A stretch of 64,000 nucleotides of DNA from Burkholderia sp. WAC0059 (GTDB lineage Bacteria; Pseudomonadota; Gammaproteobacteria; Burkholderiales; Burkholderiaceae), in assembly GCF_002870125.1 (NCBI RefSeq), contig NZ_PNEO01000009.1, positions 149,512-213,511 of the forward strand, in the 5' to 3' direction. This document shows positions 54,499-63,693 of the stretch, one piece after another. The number at the start of each line of letters is the position of its first letter. Within the stretch, counting starts at the first letter, position 1. The notes below the pieces were generated by a model. It saw only the letters and a list, made by a program, of their open reading frames with translations. It ran no database searches and was not told where the DNA came from. The position numbers and the translations under genes are program-made.

Positions 54499-55098
54499 AT
54501 GGGAAGTTCCTCCACTGGATTGACACGACCAGCTCCCACCAGGCTGTGCGAAGTCCATGACTTCATTGCTCCTACGATACAGGCGGCGCTGGGTATTTGT
54601 CTGACTGTGAATCGGATGGAAAGTACGGTTCGCAAATTGAGCCGGCAGCTTGCCGAACTGAAGGTCGGACCACTATTGGAAATCGACCCGACTCGCATCG
54701 CCAATCTTCAACTTCAAATCCGGTTCTTGCGCGGCACATGTGAGATGCTGGAAGACGAAGGTCTTCTGGAACTCGGCCGGTCACTGGTGGAAAATGCACC
54801 GTTCATCGACGGGTGCACAACGCTGGCACAGCGATGCGAGTTGCTGAACGCGAGTCTCGATTATCACGACAATCTGACCGGCAAGGATGGCTTGGTCAGC
54901 ATCCTGTTGACGTGCGAACTCGGGGATTTCGTCGAAGCACAAAATGCAAAAGACTGTCATCTGCCGCTACGTCGGGCGGTCCGCCGAGCTTTCGACCAGT
55001 ATCAAAAAACGATGGCGGAGAAAACACGTGAACCGCAGTCCCAGTTCGTACTGCCGCTTTGGTCCTCCATCGAGACCAACGACCACGTCGCCGGTTAA
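54499..55098 (+). CDS. Hypothetical helical protein of the integrated element
   Basis: I do not recognise this protein of about 199 residues. It is mostly hydrophilic and helix-forming, with heptad-like leucines (VRKLSRQLAELKVGPLLEI) and no signal peptide or membrane segment. The ATG at 54499 is chosen because AGAGG precedes it by 8 bp; the open frame extends to 54319 with unlikely sequence. Cargo or maintenance function in the island is possible; no family can be named. Confidence 0.6.
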   Translation: MGSSSTGLTRPAPTRLCEVHDFIAPTIQAALGICLTVNRMESTVRKLSRQLAELKVGPLLEIDPTRIANLQLQIRFLRGTCEMLEDEGLLELGRSLVENAPFIDGCTTLAQRCELLNASLDYHDNLTGKDGLVSILLTCELGDFVEAQNAKDCHLPLRRAVRRAFDQYQKTMAEKTREPQSQFVLPLWSSIETNDHVAG

Positions 55099-55427
55099 CG
55101 TCGTTCATGCTATGCTCTTCGCCGTCGCTGATGACGAGAAGCCCGCCAGAGTGGCACGAAGGTGAGGCGTAATCTAGCAGAAGGTGGAGCCACATGGCGC
55201 AAGCCATACCATCGAGCGTGGTGACCGGGAGAACGTTGGATTTATCTAACGCCCGGACTCTGTAGCCCAGGTGACCGGGAACAGCGGGCGCCGCTCCGAC
55301 AAAGACACGAAAAGCCAACCCCTCGGGTTGGCTTTTCCTTTCGTGCGCCAGGATCGGGCTGGATCACAGGAGATCCAGGCCGCCCTGCGACGAGATTGGC
55401 GACGGTACGGCCGATTGCATCCAGCAC
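55099..55427. other. Non-coding stretch ending in a terminator; possible small RNA
   Basis: No reading frame is convincing. A TATGCT hexamer at 55111-55116 could be a -10 element, GGTGACCGGGA occurs twice (about 55222 and 55271), and the stretch is closed by the strong terminator at 55310. A transcript of about 200 nt is possible. The terminator could equally serve the gene at 54499 or, read on the other strand, the gene at 55428. Confidence 0.3.
55310..55338. terminator. Bidirectional rho-independent terminator
   Basis: AAAAGCCAACC (55310-55320) and GGTTGGCTTTT (55326-55336) form a long, nearly perfect stem with a short loop. A-tract and T-tract flanks make it functional in both directions. 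It separates the rightward gene ending at 55098 from the leftward pair ending at 55428. Confidence 0.85.
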
Positions 55428-56237
55428 TCAGAGCATCAATCGCCTGAAGACAGGGCTGGAGGCTGTGCCGAGTTCCGCATGCTCCATGCGCCGGTGGTTG
55501 CCCTCGCTAAAAATCACCGCACCCGGGTTCCGACCGGCAAGCAACAGCGGATACCACCACGGTGGCTCGCTGCAGACCTGATGCCAGTCACCTGTGCCAT
55601 CGTTGCCGCTGACGTGAATCTCGAGGCAACGATCGCATGCGAGCATGTCGGCAACCAGGCCATCTTCACGGCCCTCGCGATGCGCGACGATATTCAGGTG
55701 CGACAGGTCGATAGCATAGGGTACCCCTGACTCGAAGACGACACGATATTCGTTCCAAGTGGAGACAAGCTGCTTGCCGTGCCGGTCTGGGTAGAGCCCT
55801 TCGACCGCCACCGGGCAGCAAAACAGGTCAGTGCAACGGCGGGCATTGTCCAGCACCTGATCCAGCGTCGCGTGATGACGGCAGCCAGCATGGGCGCTAT
55901 AGGCCGGCGCATCGAGCCTCCGGCTAATCCGCGCCGCCTGCTTGAACCAGTCCAGATCCACATCGAATGTCGATAAGTCGGCAATCCGGTGCCGCTGCAG
56001 CACACGCACGTTGGCATGCAGGCGAAACTGCGTACTCGGAAAGGCGCAACGCAGCGCGTCGACCCGCTCTTCATCGAGCGGCCCGAATGTCTGCGGCACA
56101 AGCTGAACGTGATCCATGGAGAGCGCGCCGAAGAGCGGCTCCACATGCGTGGCAGCCAGTACATCGGGGATGCCGCCAACCGCCAGCCCCGGCCATCCGG
56201 CCAGCGAGCAGCAAACCCGCAACCGGTCGGGGCTCAC
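55428..56237 (-). CDS. TIM-barrel metal enzyme of the xylose-isomerase-like superfamily
   Basis: The 269-residue protein has the residue pattern of AP-endonuclease-2/xylose-isomerase-like barrels: H74 (LHANVRVL), H116 (SAHAG), E146 (AVEGLYPD), D177 and H180 (AIDLSHLNIVAH), H208 (LEIHVSGND) and E245 (FSEGN). These would bind two or three metal ions. The same superfamily contains sugar-phosphate isomerases and the MNIO (DUF692) oxidative enzymes that modify cysteines in peptides; I cannot decide between them. It starts at a GTG that overlaps the stop of the DUF6878 gene, so the two are coupled. Substrate unknown. Confidence 0.72.
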   Translation of the reverse strand: MSPDRLRVCCSLAGWPGLAVGGIPDVLAATHVEPLFGALSMDHVQLVPQTFGPLDEERVDALRCAFPSTQFRLHANVRVLQRHRIADLSTFDVDLDWFKQAARISRRLDAPAYSAHAGCRHHATLDQVLDNARRCTDLFCCPVAVEGLYPDRHGKQLVSTWNEYRVVFESGVPYAIDLSHLNIVAHREGREDGLVADMLACDRCLEIHVSGNDGTGDWHQVCSEPPWWYPLLLAGRNPGAVIFSEGNHRRMEHAELGTASSPVFRRLML

Positions 56238-56668
56238 AGGCCGCCCTCCGTATGAGCCGCTTCAATGTAATAGCTGTTGTGCGACATGCGCACTTCGCCG
56301 GTCACACAGTCGAACCTGATCTCTCCTGTGCCACCCTGATCATTTTCGTAACCGGGGTGATGCAGCGCGATCGCGCGTTCGGCAAATTCGACCAACGCAT
56401 CGTACAGTGAGTTGTCGTCCGTGATGAAATACACGGACTTGTACTCGTGGGGGATGCGACCGCCGTACTCCCGCATGGTCAGGACAATCTGCGCACCAGG
56501 CAGTTCGTTTCCGTCGATATCAGCGATGAGAAGCTCGGTCAGACCACCGTTATCGTCGCAACCCGAATAAGTGATCACCGCGGATACCGCACCTGCATCC
56601 TGCAACGCAGTAAGCAGCACCGCTTTGTTATAGAGAAGGACCGGATCGACCGGATAACGTTCAGACAT
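56234..56668 (-). CDS. DUF6878-like acidic protein coupled to the TIM-barrel gene
   Basis: The 144-residue acidic protein has blocks resembling DUF6878: VITYSGCDDNGGL (about residues 30-43), the alanine-rich helix SLYDALVEFAERAI and a C-terminal HPGYENDQGGTGEIRFD followed by HNSYYIEA. Such proteins are mainly found on plasmids and integrative elements and have no known function. Its stop codon overlaps the GTG of the TIM-barrel gene by 4 bp, implying co-translation and perhaps a complex. No membrane or signal sequence. Confidence 0.65.
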   Translation of the reverse strand: MSERYPVDPVLLYNKAVLLTALQDAGAVSAVITYSGCDDNGGLTELLIADIDGNELPGAQIVLTMREYGGRIPHEYKSVYFITDDNSLYDALVEFAERAIALHHPGYENDQGGTGEIRFDCVTGEVRMSHNSYYIEAAHTEGGL

Positions 56669-56942
56669 ACCGCTCTCCTGGAGAAGCGGGGTAACACCCG
56701 CGGGTCCAGGTATAGCGCTACAGGCCTACCATGATCTGGTTCGCAAACTCCCCCAGCATCTGAACGGTGATTTCGCGGTCGCTCTTACCAGGCCATCAAG
56801 ACGATTCCGTCCTGCCAATCGCAACGCCCTGATTCGATCAGCATCCGGCCAGTTTGCGAGCCTTGGGCGGCAACCGAGCGGCAAGGTGTCCAGCGCGATG
56901 AGCGCTGTAAGGGAAGACCATGCCAAAGCAGTCGGCGGCCGA

Positions 56943-57227
56943 CTAACTAGCCGAATTCTTAGAGTCTGCTGCGCCTTGGGGACGCCGGAAAAGCTCATGC
57001 GCAGGTACGTCAAGGGCGATTGCGAGACGCTCAACATTGTCTATCGACACGTTGATCCGCGCCCTTTCGACCTGGCTGATAAATGTCCTGTCGAGACCAG
57101 CAGCAAAGCCCAACTGTTCCTGAGATAGCGACCTCTGAACACGGACAGCGCGCACATTGAACCCCAGAACGTCTCGCAATGAAACGAGCGTCGGGCGTGG
57201 GTCGGGGCCTTTCAACGGGGCTGGCAT
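56943..57227 (-). CDS. XRE-family helix-turn-helix regulator
   Basis: This 94-residue protein consists almost entirely of a Cro/CI-type helix-turn-helix (LSQEQLGFAAGLDRTFISQVERARINVS, then VERLAIALDVPAHELF). The ATG at 57227 is used; an in-frame ATG at 57260 would add 11 residues. Small XRE proteins of this type often repress genes of integrative elements. It points towards the DUF6878/TIM-barrel pair but 274 bp separates them. Confidence 0.85.
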   Translation of the reverse strand: MPAPLKGPDPRPTLVSLRDVLGFNVRAVRVQRSLSQEQLGFAAGLDRTFISQVERARINVSIDNVERLAIALDVPAHELFRRPQGAADSKNSAS

Positions 57228-57423
57228 GACCCCAATAGTTCCTATATGATGCACAAGCATCTACGGCTTTTGCATCACGCATCAGACCAGCAAGATCCTT
57301 GAGGCACTGACATCGGCCGCCGGTGTGCCGCCTGTAAATCGAGGATCTGATTACAAAAATCTTTCATCGACAGGGCCGATGTCTATAGCACCCGGCTAAC
57401 CAGAATCAGGGCATGAGGAACCT

Positions 57424-58023
57424 ATGAAGCGAGTCTTTTTTTTCGCGGCGATCTCCGTTATTGCGGCAGGCTGCACCGTGCCGGCACCCAGGATAACTAA
57501 TGCCGCCGGCCAGCCGGTCAGGTTCGAAAATCCCCTGCTTTCGAAAGACGAACTGCGCAATGCCACGTTTGTCCTGCTCGAGAAGAGCATCGCAGACGGC
57601 AAATATCACCTGGTCAGTGTCTCCAAACAGCGGCAACCCATCAAAAACGCTCGGCAAGAGCGCATCGCGTTCAGCGCAGACTTGACTCACTACGCACCCG
57701 ACTATCAGGACCGGGACTTCCAGACGTACAACGATCCACTCAATTATCAGCAGAAGACGGTGGTCTACATCTGTGACGCGGCACACCTCGCACTCATGAG
57801 CCGGGAACCTGCCATGTACACGCCATGTAACAGCGCGTTCGCCACACGGTTTATGCCGATGGGAATCGAAAAAAATTATGCGATGGGCCGACTGGACGAA
57901 GCGACGTATCGCTCGTACGAAAGCCCTCAAACGAATCAGATGCGGATCGTCAATTCCCCCCGCTATGCTCTTGATCAGGCTGGAGTGATGCAAAACCTCG
58001 GGCAACTCGAGAACGCCAGATGA
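57424..58023 (+). CDS. Hypothetical lipoprotein of the integrated element
   Basis: The 199-residue protein begins MKRVFFFAAISVIAAGC, a lipoprotein signal with lipobox IAAG before Cys17. The rest has no recognised domain; two further cysteines (in YICDAAH and YTPCNSA) could form a disulfide in the periplasm. It overlaps the following exported-protein gene by 4 bp (ATGA), so the two are translationally coupled. Confidence 0.7.
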   Translation: MKRVFFFAAISVIAAGCTVPAPRITNAAGQPVRFENPLLSKDELRNATFVLLEKSIADGKYHLVSVSKQRQPIKNARQERIAFSADLTHYAPDYQDRDFQTYNDPLNYQQKTVVYICDAAHLALMSREPAMYTPCNSAFATRFMPMGIEKNYAMGRLDEATYRSYESPQTNQMRIVNSPRYALDQAGVMQNLGQLENAR

Positions 58024-58556
58024 GGTGCCAGGTGAAAAGGCTCCTGACTTCCTCTGCCATTCTCGCACTCGCCCTGATTGCCCGACCGGCCTTCTGCGAG
58101 GGCACACCGGCACAGCCCCTTGAGGTCAATAACGCCTGGGGAGTGTTAGACCATTACATCCGCGACACCGCGAGCCCAGTTCTCTTCGTCGTATTGAAAA
58201 GAGACGGCGCACATTGGGATATCGACACGATATCCGATCGCGCAGTTGATCTGAGAAAGACGGATGACCGGGAAATGTTCGTCGCAACGCCTGACCTGCA
58301 GCACTGGAGCAGCGCATATCAACTGATGGTCAACAATTGCGATTCTTTCGAGATGAAAGAGGACGATTACAAGTCGATCTGCACGAGCCAGTTCAGCGAA
58401 AAGAAGATCGGCCGCGCGATATTCGCAACCGTCATTGGATCAGGGAGAGGTGGCGTCGGTGTCTCGTACAACACTGATGAGGTCGCCGCCGCCATTCACA
58501 GCATCCGGCCAGATCAGGCACAAGCGAAACTGACCGCATACGAGCAAGGGCAGTAA
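58020..58556 (+). CDS. Hypothetical secreted/periplasmic protein coupled to the lipoprotein
   Basis: The 178-residue protein has an N-terminal signal peptide (positive start MRCQVKRLL, hydrophobic core SSAILALALIA, cleavage near RPAFC). The mature part (LEVNNAWGVLDHYIRD, VLFVVLKRDGAHWDID, QLMVNNCDSFEMKED) matches no family I can name. With the lipoprotein upstream it may form an envelope complex. It converges on the large TPR gene, 217 bp away. Confidence 0.68.
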   Translation: MRCQVKRLLTSSAILALALIARPAFCEGTPAQPLEVNNAWGVLDHYIRDTASPVLFVVLKRDGAHWDIDTISDRAVDLRKTDDREMFVATPDLQHWSSAYQLMVNNCDSFEMKEDDYKSICTSQFSEKKIGRAIFATVIGSGRGGVGVSYNTDEVAAAIHSIRPDQAQAKLTAYEQGQ

Positions 58557-58773
58557 CTCGTACTGGATGCCACCCAGATCGAACAGCGTTGCCCCTGGCT
58601 GCGCATCCACCTGTCTGCCATCCCTTGCGCCTGCGGCCGCACAAAATGCAAGACATTCTCGTCCTGCGCCGGCATCTTTCCGGCCTCCAGTTCGTCGAGG
58701 AAATCCTTCCGGGTAAAGTGAACGACGGCCGCACCAGCCGGAAGCGCTCGGCACGCCAAGTACGAATTCTTCT

Positions 58774-61700
58774 TCACAGCAGGCTGGCGAAACGCCACAG
58801 CCGCTGCAAACCCGTCGTCCTGTGGGCCCATAAACGCCGCACGTCGGCCATGAGCTTCGCCAGCGTCTTCTGCGCCTTGGATTGGAGGCGTACCCGGGCG
58901 AATGCCCCTCGCAGTGTTGCGGTCTGCCCGCTCTCCACGGCAAAGCGATACGCGACCATCACATCACGCAACGCCCGATAGAACGGGCGTATTTCTGCGC
59001 CCTGCGTACGGTCGAGATACTGCTGCATCGCATCGAGATCGCCACCCAGCGCGGCGTCGATGGCGAGCCAGACCATGGCATCGGGCCGGCTGGGCTCCTT
59101 TGCGTGAGATGCAGCCGAAACCTCATGAGCCACCTCAATCATGCCCAGATTACGCATCGCGATCGCAAGATTGTCCAGGGCCCACCATGGAGCATCGTCG
59201 CGCCGCCAGTCGTGCATCCACTCAATCGCCTCCTGAAAGCTGTTACCCGTCACCAGCCCGTAGCTCACCTCGCCCCAGTCACTGGGGTTAGCGCGCATCA
59301 CCGCCCCATAGCATTCCACGATCATTGGCACGATGCCATATCGCTTTTTTTGCGTAACCGTTTTGATGAACACCCTCTTTAGCCGGTTATCACGGTCGGC
59401 TTTCAGATAAGGCTCAAGCTGATCGAACAGCCCGGTATCGGCCAGGTCGAACTCACGTTCGAGCCAATAGCCAATCGCCGGCTCGCATGCCTCGCCGTCA
59501 GCACATGCATCGCGAATCGCGTCCAGCAGCAGCCGCTTGCCGTGCCCCTTCGGCACCGCCTTCGCGGCTTCCCCGAACATGCCAGCCTCCGCAGGCGCAG
59601 CGCGCACGATTTCACGCAGCGGCTGGGGCATCCCACCGCTGAAATCGCCGGCTACGGCATAGCGCAGCTCGCGCAGCGCGACGGCGACGCCAGGAAAGCG
59701 CTCGCGCAGGATGCGCAACACGGGTTGTGTCTCTTGCCACGTACTTTGCAGCAACAGATCGGCCAGCGTAAAGCCGGCGAACGCATAATTGTGGTCGAGA
59801 TCGAACGCGGTACGCAGACTCTGGATCGCCAGTTCGATATCGCCTCGCTTGCGCAGCGCCTGGCCGAGGTGGCCGTGTGCAATGGCGGTGCCCGGCGCGA
59901 GGCGGACCATTTCACGCGCCGCGCTCTGATACTCGTCGAGACGCGGGGTCGTGCCAAGCCAGTCGGCCAACTCCTGCCACAGCGAAAAATCGTTGGGCTC
60001 CTCGGCCAACAAGGCATACATGCCGTCGATCGCTTCGCCGGCCTTTTGCTCATGCCACAGCGCGCGCGGCACATAACGCCTGATTACGGTGGGCGAACGC
60101 TCGCCCCACGGCGCGGTCCGCACCGCCTCGCGCACCGCATCGAACTGTCTGAAACGCACTAGCGCGTTGAGCCGAGCGATGTAGACAAGCTGGCTGAGCG
60201 GCTCCAGTGTCGTGGCACGCTCGAGTGCCGCGCTGGCTTCTTCGAGCGAGTTTTCGCTATCGGCGAGCCGGACCCAGCAGGTCACGTTGTGCGGATGCAG
60301 TTCGACCGAACGCACCGCGATACGGCGCACACGGTCGATCTCGCCTTGCTCGCGCGTCCACGCCGACGCCAGCTGCCACGCCTCGATGTGCTCCGGCCAG
60401 CGCTCGAGCGCGCGCTCAAGCGTATCGACCGCATCCTCGCGCCGCCCCATCTTCCACAGCACCTTGCTACGCAGCACGTGACAGTCCACGCTCTCCGCGC
60501 TGCGCGACAGCGGAGAATCGAGAAGAGCCAGCGCAGACTCCAGTTGAGCAGCGTTGCCGAGCGCAAGATCGACGTACAGGCGGATCGCCCAGCCCCACGC
60601 CGGTTCGAGCTGCAAGGCGCGCCGCACGCTCTTGTGGGCGTCGTGCGGCCGCCGCTGCATCGCCGCGATACGTGCAAGCTCGTAATGGAGCCGCGCCGTA
60701 AAAGGAAAGCGCTCGACGGCTTCTTCGAGTTGCGCCTGCGCCTCAGCCAGCTTGCCGGCTTCGATGCGATGTAAGGCCGGCACGAGCCACGCTTGCCACA
60801 GTTCTGGCCGACGGGCGCGCAGCGCATCGAGCCGCGCTTCGAGTTCCTCGACGGACCAGGTAAATTTCGCAAGCGGCTGGAAAAGCAGCAGAGCGGTCCC
60901 TTGCGTTGCCTGCTGGAGCAACTGCGCCTCGATGAACTCAAGCGCTGCAAGCCGGTCCTCGTGCGAATTGCACGCCGTCACCAGCATGTTGAATGCGTAG
61001 CCCTGGTCAATCGACCGCTGTAGCGCTTCGCGACATTGGGCCTGCCCCGCTTCGACCTCCCCGGCGCCAAAGTGCAGGCTCGCGAACACCGCGTATGTAT
61101 TCGCGTCTTGCGGGGCGAGGGACAGCGATTGCCGGGCGGCCTCCCATGCCTCGGGCAGGCGCCGCTGGCCCGCGAGGTTCGTGGCAAGCTCACGCCACAT
61201 GAAGGCGTTCTTTCCGTTCAACGAGAGCACGTGTCGCAACACCGCTTCACGCTCCTGTGGCGAATCCCCGGCCAGCCATTCGAGCAACAGCGCGTGCAGG
61301 GCAATGATAGTCCTATGCTGCGCGCAGGCCTCGCGCAAACGATCGACCACGGCGCGCCGTCCCGAACGTTGCGCAAGGATGTCGACGGCCTGGCGCCACA
61401 CGTCGTTGCGTAGGGGTTCCTGCTCGCACGCGCCAGCGATTGCCGTCCATGCATCGTCGAGCCGGCCTTCTCGTAGCGCCAGCGTGGCCTCGACGCGCAG
61501 CCGGTCGACGGCCCGCGTACGCCCCTGCGCGGCGAGCAGCACCTGATGCGCCTTCTCCACCTCGCCATACTGAAGATACTTTTGCGCACAGAAGAGGCGC
61601 AGCACCTCGTCGTCGGGTCGCTGCCGTAACGCGTCTTCGGCAAGTGCGAAGGCCTCCGCCGTGCGCTCGAGATTTTCCAGTTCGCAAAAGTAGGTGATCG

Positions 61701-63693
61701 TGGGACCCGCCGACCGTACGCCCAGCCGCTGTTGTCGTGCCCCGAGCCATGCAAGCCCGTGCTCGATGTCTCCGAGCGCCCGGCACGCACGGATATAGGC
61801 CGAGGCCATGTTCTCCTGCAGATCCGCGAGGCACGCGGCAATCCGGTAATGTTCAAGCGCGTGGCGTCGGTCGCCGGATAACCACAGCACGTTCGCCATG
61901 GCCTGCCAGGCACCCGCATCGACGGGGTGCTCGCGCAGTGCGCGCGTCAGAGCCTGATCGGCCTGGCCAAGCTCGCGCGCGTCTTCCGTATGCAGCATCG
62001 CAAGACGGGTCAGGAGCGGCGCATTACGCGGATGAAGCTGCACAGCGCGCTCGGACAACTCCAGCACCTGCGCGCGCGTGCCCACCTGACCCAACGATTG
62101 CTGCCATTGCAGTAGCAACTCGGGCCGCTCGCCGAAGCGCTCGACCAAACGCTCCACGATTGCCGCGGCGGCCGTCGCGTCGCCGTCGTAGTACGCGAGG
62201 CTACGCAGGCTCCAGAGCGTCAACCAGTGGTCGGGCGCGCGTTGGCATTGCGCATCGGCGGCGGCCTGCGCGGCATCGCGATCATGCTGGTTAAGCGCGC
62301 GCATGACCGCGTAATAGCTGTCCCATTCGTTGGCGTCGGGCAACGTCACCCCTGTGATGCGGTGCGCCTCCTCCGGCGGCAACATCACCATGCCGCGCGG
62401 CCCGCCGGCGCGCTGCGCCTCGAACAGCGAGTCGGCATGGAACTCCGCGTGAATACGCTGCGTCGGGTCGCGAACCAACAGCGTGTGGCGCAGCGCGTCA
62501 TAACCGATTACGGCCTGAAGATGCCCCGAATCCGTGTTCTGGGTCGTCAGCGCGAAAGGCACACCTGCGTCAATGAGCGCCGTCGCCACATTCCAGTCCA
62601 CCGTGAATTCGTGCGCAAGAAAGCCGTTTCGCTCAGTCCAGGCACGTTCACTGTGCGTGGGCGTTCCGTCGTAGCAGATCTGTTCGGCAATCTCCAGATG
62701 CTTCGCCGGGCGTCCCCAGAACTGGCTAAGCGCACTGAGCGTGGCTGGCGAGCAGGTCATGTGATGCTGGCGCACGAAGCCCACGTCGAGCAGCACACGG
62801 CGTGGCGCTTCGCCCTCGGTCAGGGCGTCGATGCGTGCCGCGATCGAGGCGTGAAATGGATCTGCCGCCGCAATGCAATGCATCCTCGATTCGGCATAGC
62901 GTTTACGAGCAAGCAGATTCCCCGCGCTGGCCTGCTCGAACCAGATGCGGCGCGCCCGGTCGGCATACGGCGAGTACACCCGGCTTCGCTCGAGCGCCTG
63001 CCATGCTTCGTCGAAACGCTGGTGCTCACTCAAAAGGCCGAACAACTGTATCTCGAGGTCCGCATTCCGCATGGCTGCACGGGCGCTCTCGAGCAGCGCG
63101 ATGGCTGCTTCGTCCTCACCGGTTATCGACAGTAGATACGCGAGCGCCTGTACGGCCGAGCGGTAGTCCGGGTTGAGCGCAAGTGCCTTCTTCGCGGCGT
63201 TGATAGCCTCGTCGCAACGATCCTCCAGCGCGAGGCCGTAAGCGTATTCGACCCAGATCCACGGCGAGTCCGGCGTGAGGTCTCGCGCGCTGGCAAAGAG
63301 ACGCCCCGCCGTTTCCCAGTCGAGGAGCCCGGCCGCGATACTGCCACGCAGCGAATGCCATTCGGCCGTACAGGTGAGCGACGCGTCAGCCGGAAGCATC
63401 CTGCTACTGGTCCAGTGCCAGGCATGATAGAGCCCACGCCGCTCGCTCAGGATGCGCGCGTAACCGAGAATGGCATCGGGATCGTCTGGGAACTGGCGCC
63501 AAAGCTGGACATCGATGGCTCGCGACCGGCTACCGTTGCCGAGATGGCGAAGAACACGCGATAACAGGACTCTTGCCTCGACGCCCGAATCCTTTTGCAG
63601 CTCTTCGAGCAAGGGCAGCGCGACGTAGCTGTTTCCGCTATCGGCGAGTGTGCCGACGCGTTCTTTCAGGTCCAGTTCAATGGCTTGATTCAT
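58774..63693 (-). CDS. Giant TPR-repeat protein with an embedded C39-like cysteine peptidase domain
   Basis: The 1639-residue protein has tetratricopeptide-type helical repeats in about residues 20-290 and from about 450 to the end, many with the W/L/A/P pattern (e.g. EDRCDEAINAAKKALALNP). Between them, about residues 298-440, is a papain-like C39 domain with a complete site: Q309 and C314 (QHHMTCSPATL), H391 (SGHLQAVIGYD) and D409 (RDP). C39 domains process leader peptides at GG sites or act as inactive substrate binders; this one looks active. No signal peptide or membrane segment is seen, so it is probably cytoplasmic. The start is the ATG at 63693. Large TPR-C39 proteins are uncharacterised as far as I know. 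Confidence 0.83.
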   Translation of the reverse strand: MNQAIELDLKERVGTLADSGNSYVALPLLEELQKDSGVEARVLLSRVLRHLGNGSRSRAIDVQLWRQFPDDPDAILGYARILSERRGLYHAWHWTSSRMLPADASLTCTAEWHSLRGSIAAGLLDWETAGRLFASARDLTPDSPWIWVEYAYGLALEDRCDEAINAAKKALALNPDYRSAVQALAYLLSITGEDEAAIALLESARAAMRNADLEIQLFGLLSEHQRFDEAWQALERSRVYSPYADRARRIWFEQASAGNLLARKRYAESRMHCIAAADPFHASIAARIDALTEGEAPRRVLLDVGFVRQHHMTCSPATLSALSQFWGRPAKHLEIAEQICYDGTPTHSERAWTERNGFLAHEFTVDWNVATALIDAGVPFALTTQNTDSGHLQAVIGYDALRHTLLVRDPTQRIHAEFHADSLFEAQRAGGPRGMVMLPPEEAHRITGVTLPDANEWDSYYAVMRALNQHDRDAAQAAADAQCQRAPDHWLTLWSLRSLAYYDGDATAAAAIVERLVERFGERPELLLQWQQSLGQVGTRAQVLELSERAVQLHPRNAPLLTRLAMLHTEDARELGQADQALTRALREHPVDAGAWQAMANVLWLSGDRRHALEHYRIAACLADLQENMASAYIRACRALGDIEHGLAWLGARQQRLGVRSAGPTITYFCELENLERTAEAFALAEDALRQRPDDEVLRLFCAQKYLQYGEVEKAHQVLLAAQGRTRAVDRLRVEATLALREGRLDDAWTAIAGACEQEPLRNDVWRQAVDILAQRSGRRAVVDRLREACAQHRTIIALHALLLEWLAGDSPQEREAVLRHVLSLNGKNAFMWRELATNLAGQRRLPEAWEAARQSLSLAPQDANTYAVFASLHFGAGEVEAGQAQCREALQRSIDQGYAFNMLVTACNSHEDRLAALEFIEAQLLQQATQGTALLLFQPLAKFTWSVEELEARLDALRARRPELWQAWLVPALHRIEAGKLAEAQAQLEEAVERFPFTARLHYELARIAAMQRRPHDAHKSVRRALQLEPAWGWAIRLYVDLALGNAAQLESALALLDSPLSRSAESVDCHVLRSKVLWKMGRREDAVDTLERALERWPEHIEAWQLASAWTREQGEIDRVRRIAVRSVELHPHNVTCWVRLADSENSLEEASAALERATTLEPLSQLVYIARLNALVRFRQFDAVREAVRTAPWGERSPTVIRRYVPRALWHEQKAGEAIDGMYALLAEEPNDFSLWQELADWLGTTPRLDEYQSAAREMVRLAPGTAIAHGHLGQALRKRGDIELAIQSLRTAFDLDHNYAFAGFTLADLLLQSTWQETQPVLRILRERFPGVAVALRELRYAVAGDFSGGMPQPLREIVRAAPAEAGMFGEAAKAVPKGHGKRLLLDAIRDACADGEACEPAIGYWLEREFDLADTGLFDQLEPYLKADRDNRLKRVFIKTVTQKKRYGIVPMIVECYGAVMRANPSDWGEVSYGLVTGNSFQEAIEWMHDWRRDDAPWWALDNLAIAMRNLGMIEVAHEVSAASHAKEPSRPDAMVWLAIDAALGGDLDAMQQYLDRTQGAEIRPFYRALRDVMVAYRFAVESGQTATLRGAFARVRLQSKAQKTLAKLMADVRRLWAHRTTGLQRLWRFASLL

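Noticed and set aside
56726..57037. Leftward reading frame between the DUF6878 and XRE genes
   Set aside because: No family features, overlaps the XRE gene, and competing frames carry equally gene-like short endings. Possibly decayed DNA but nothing definite.
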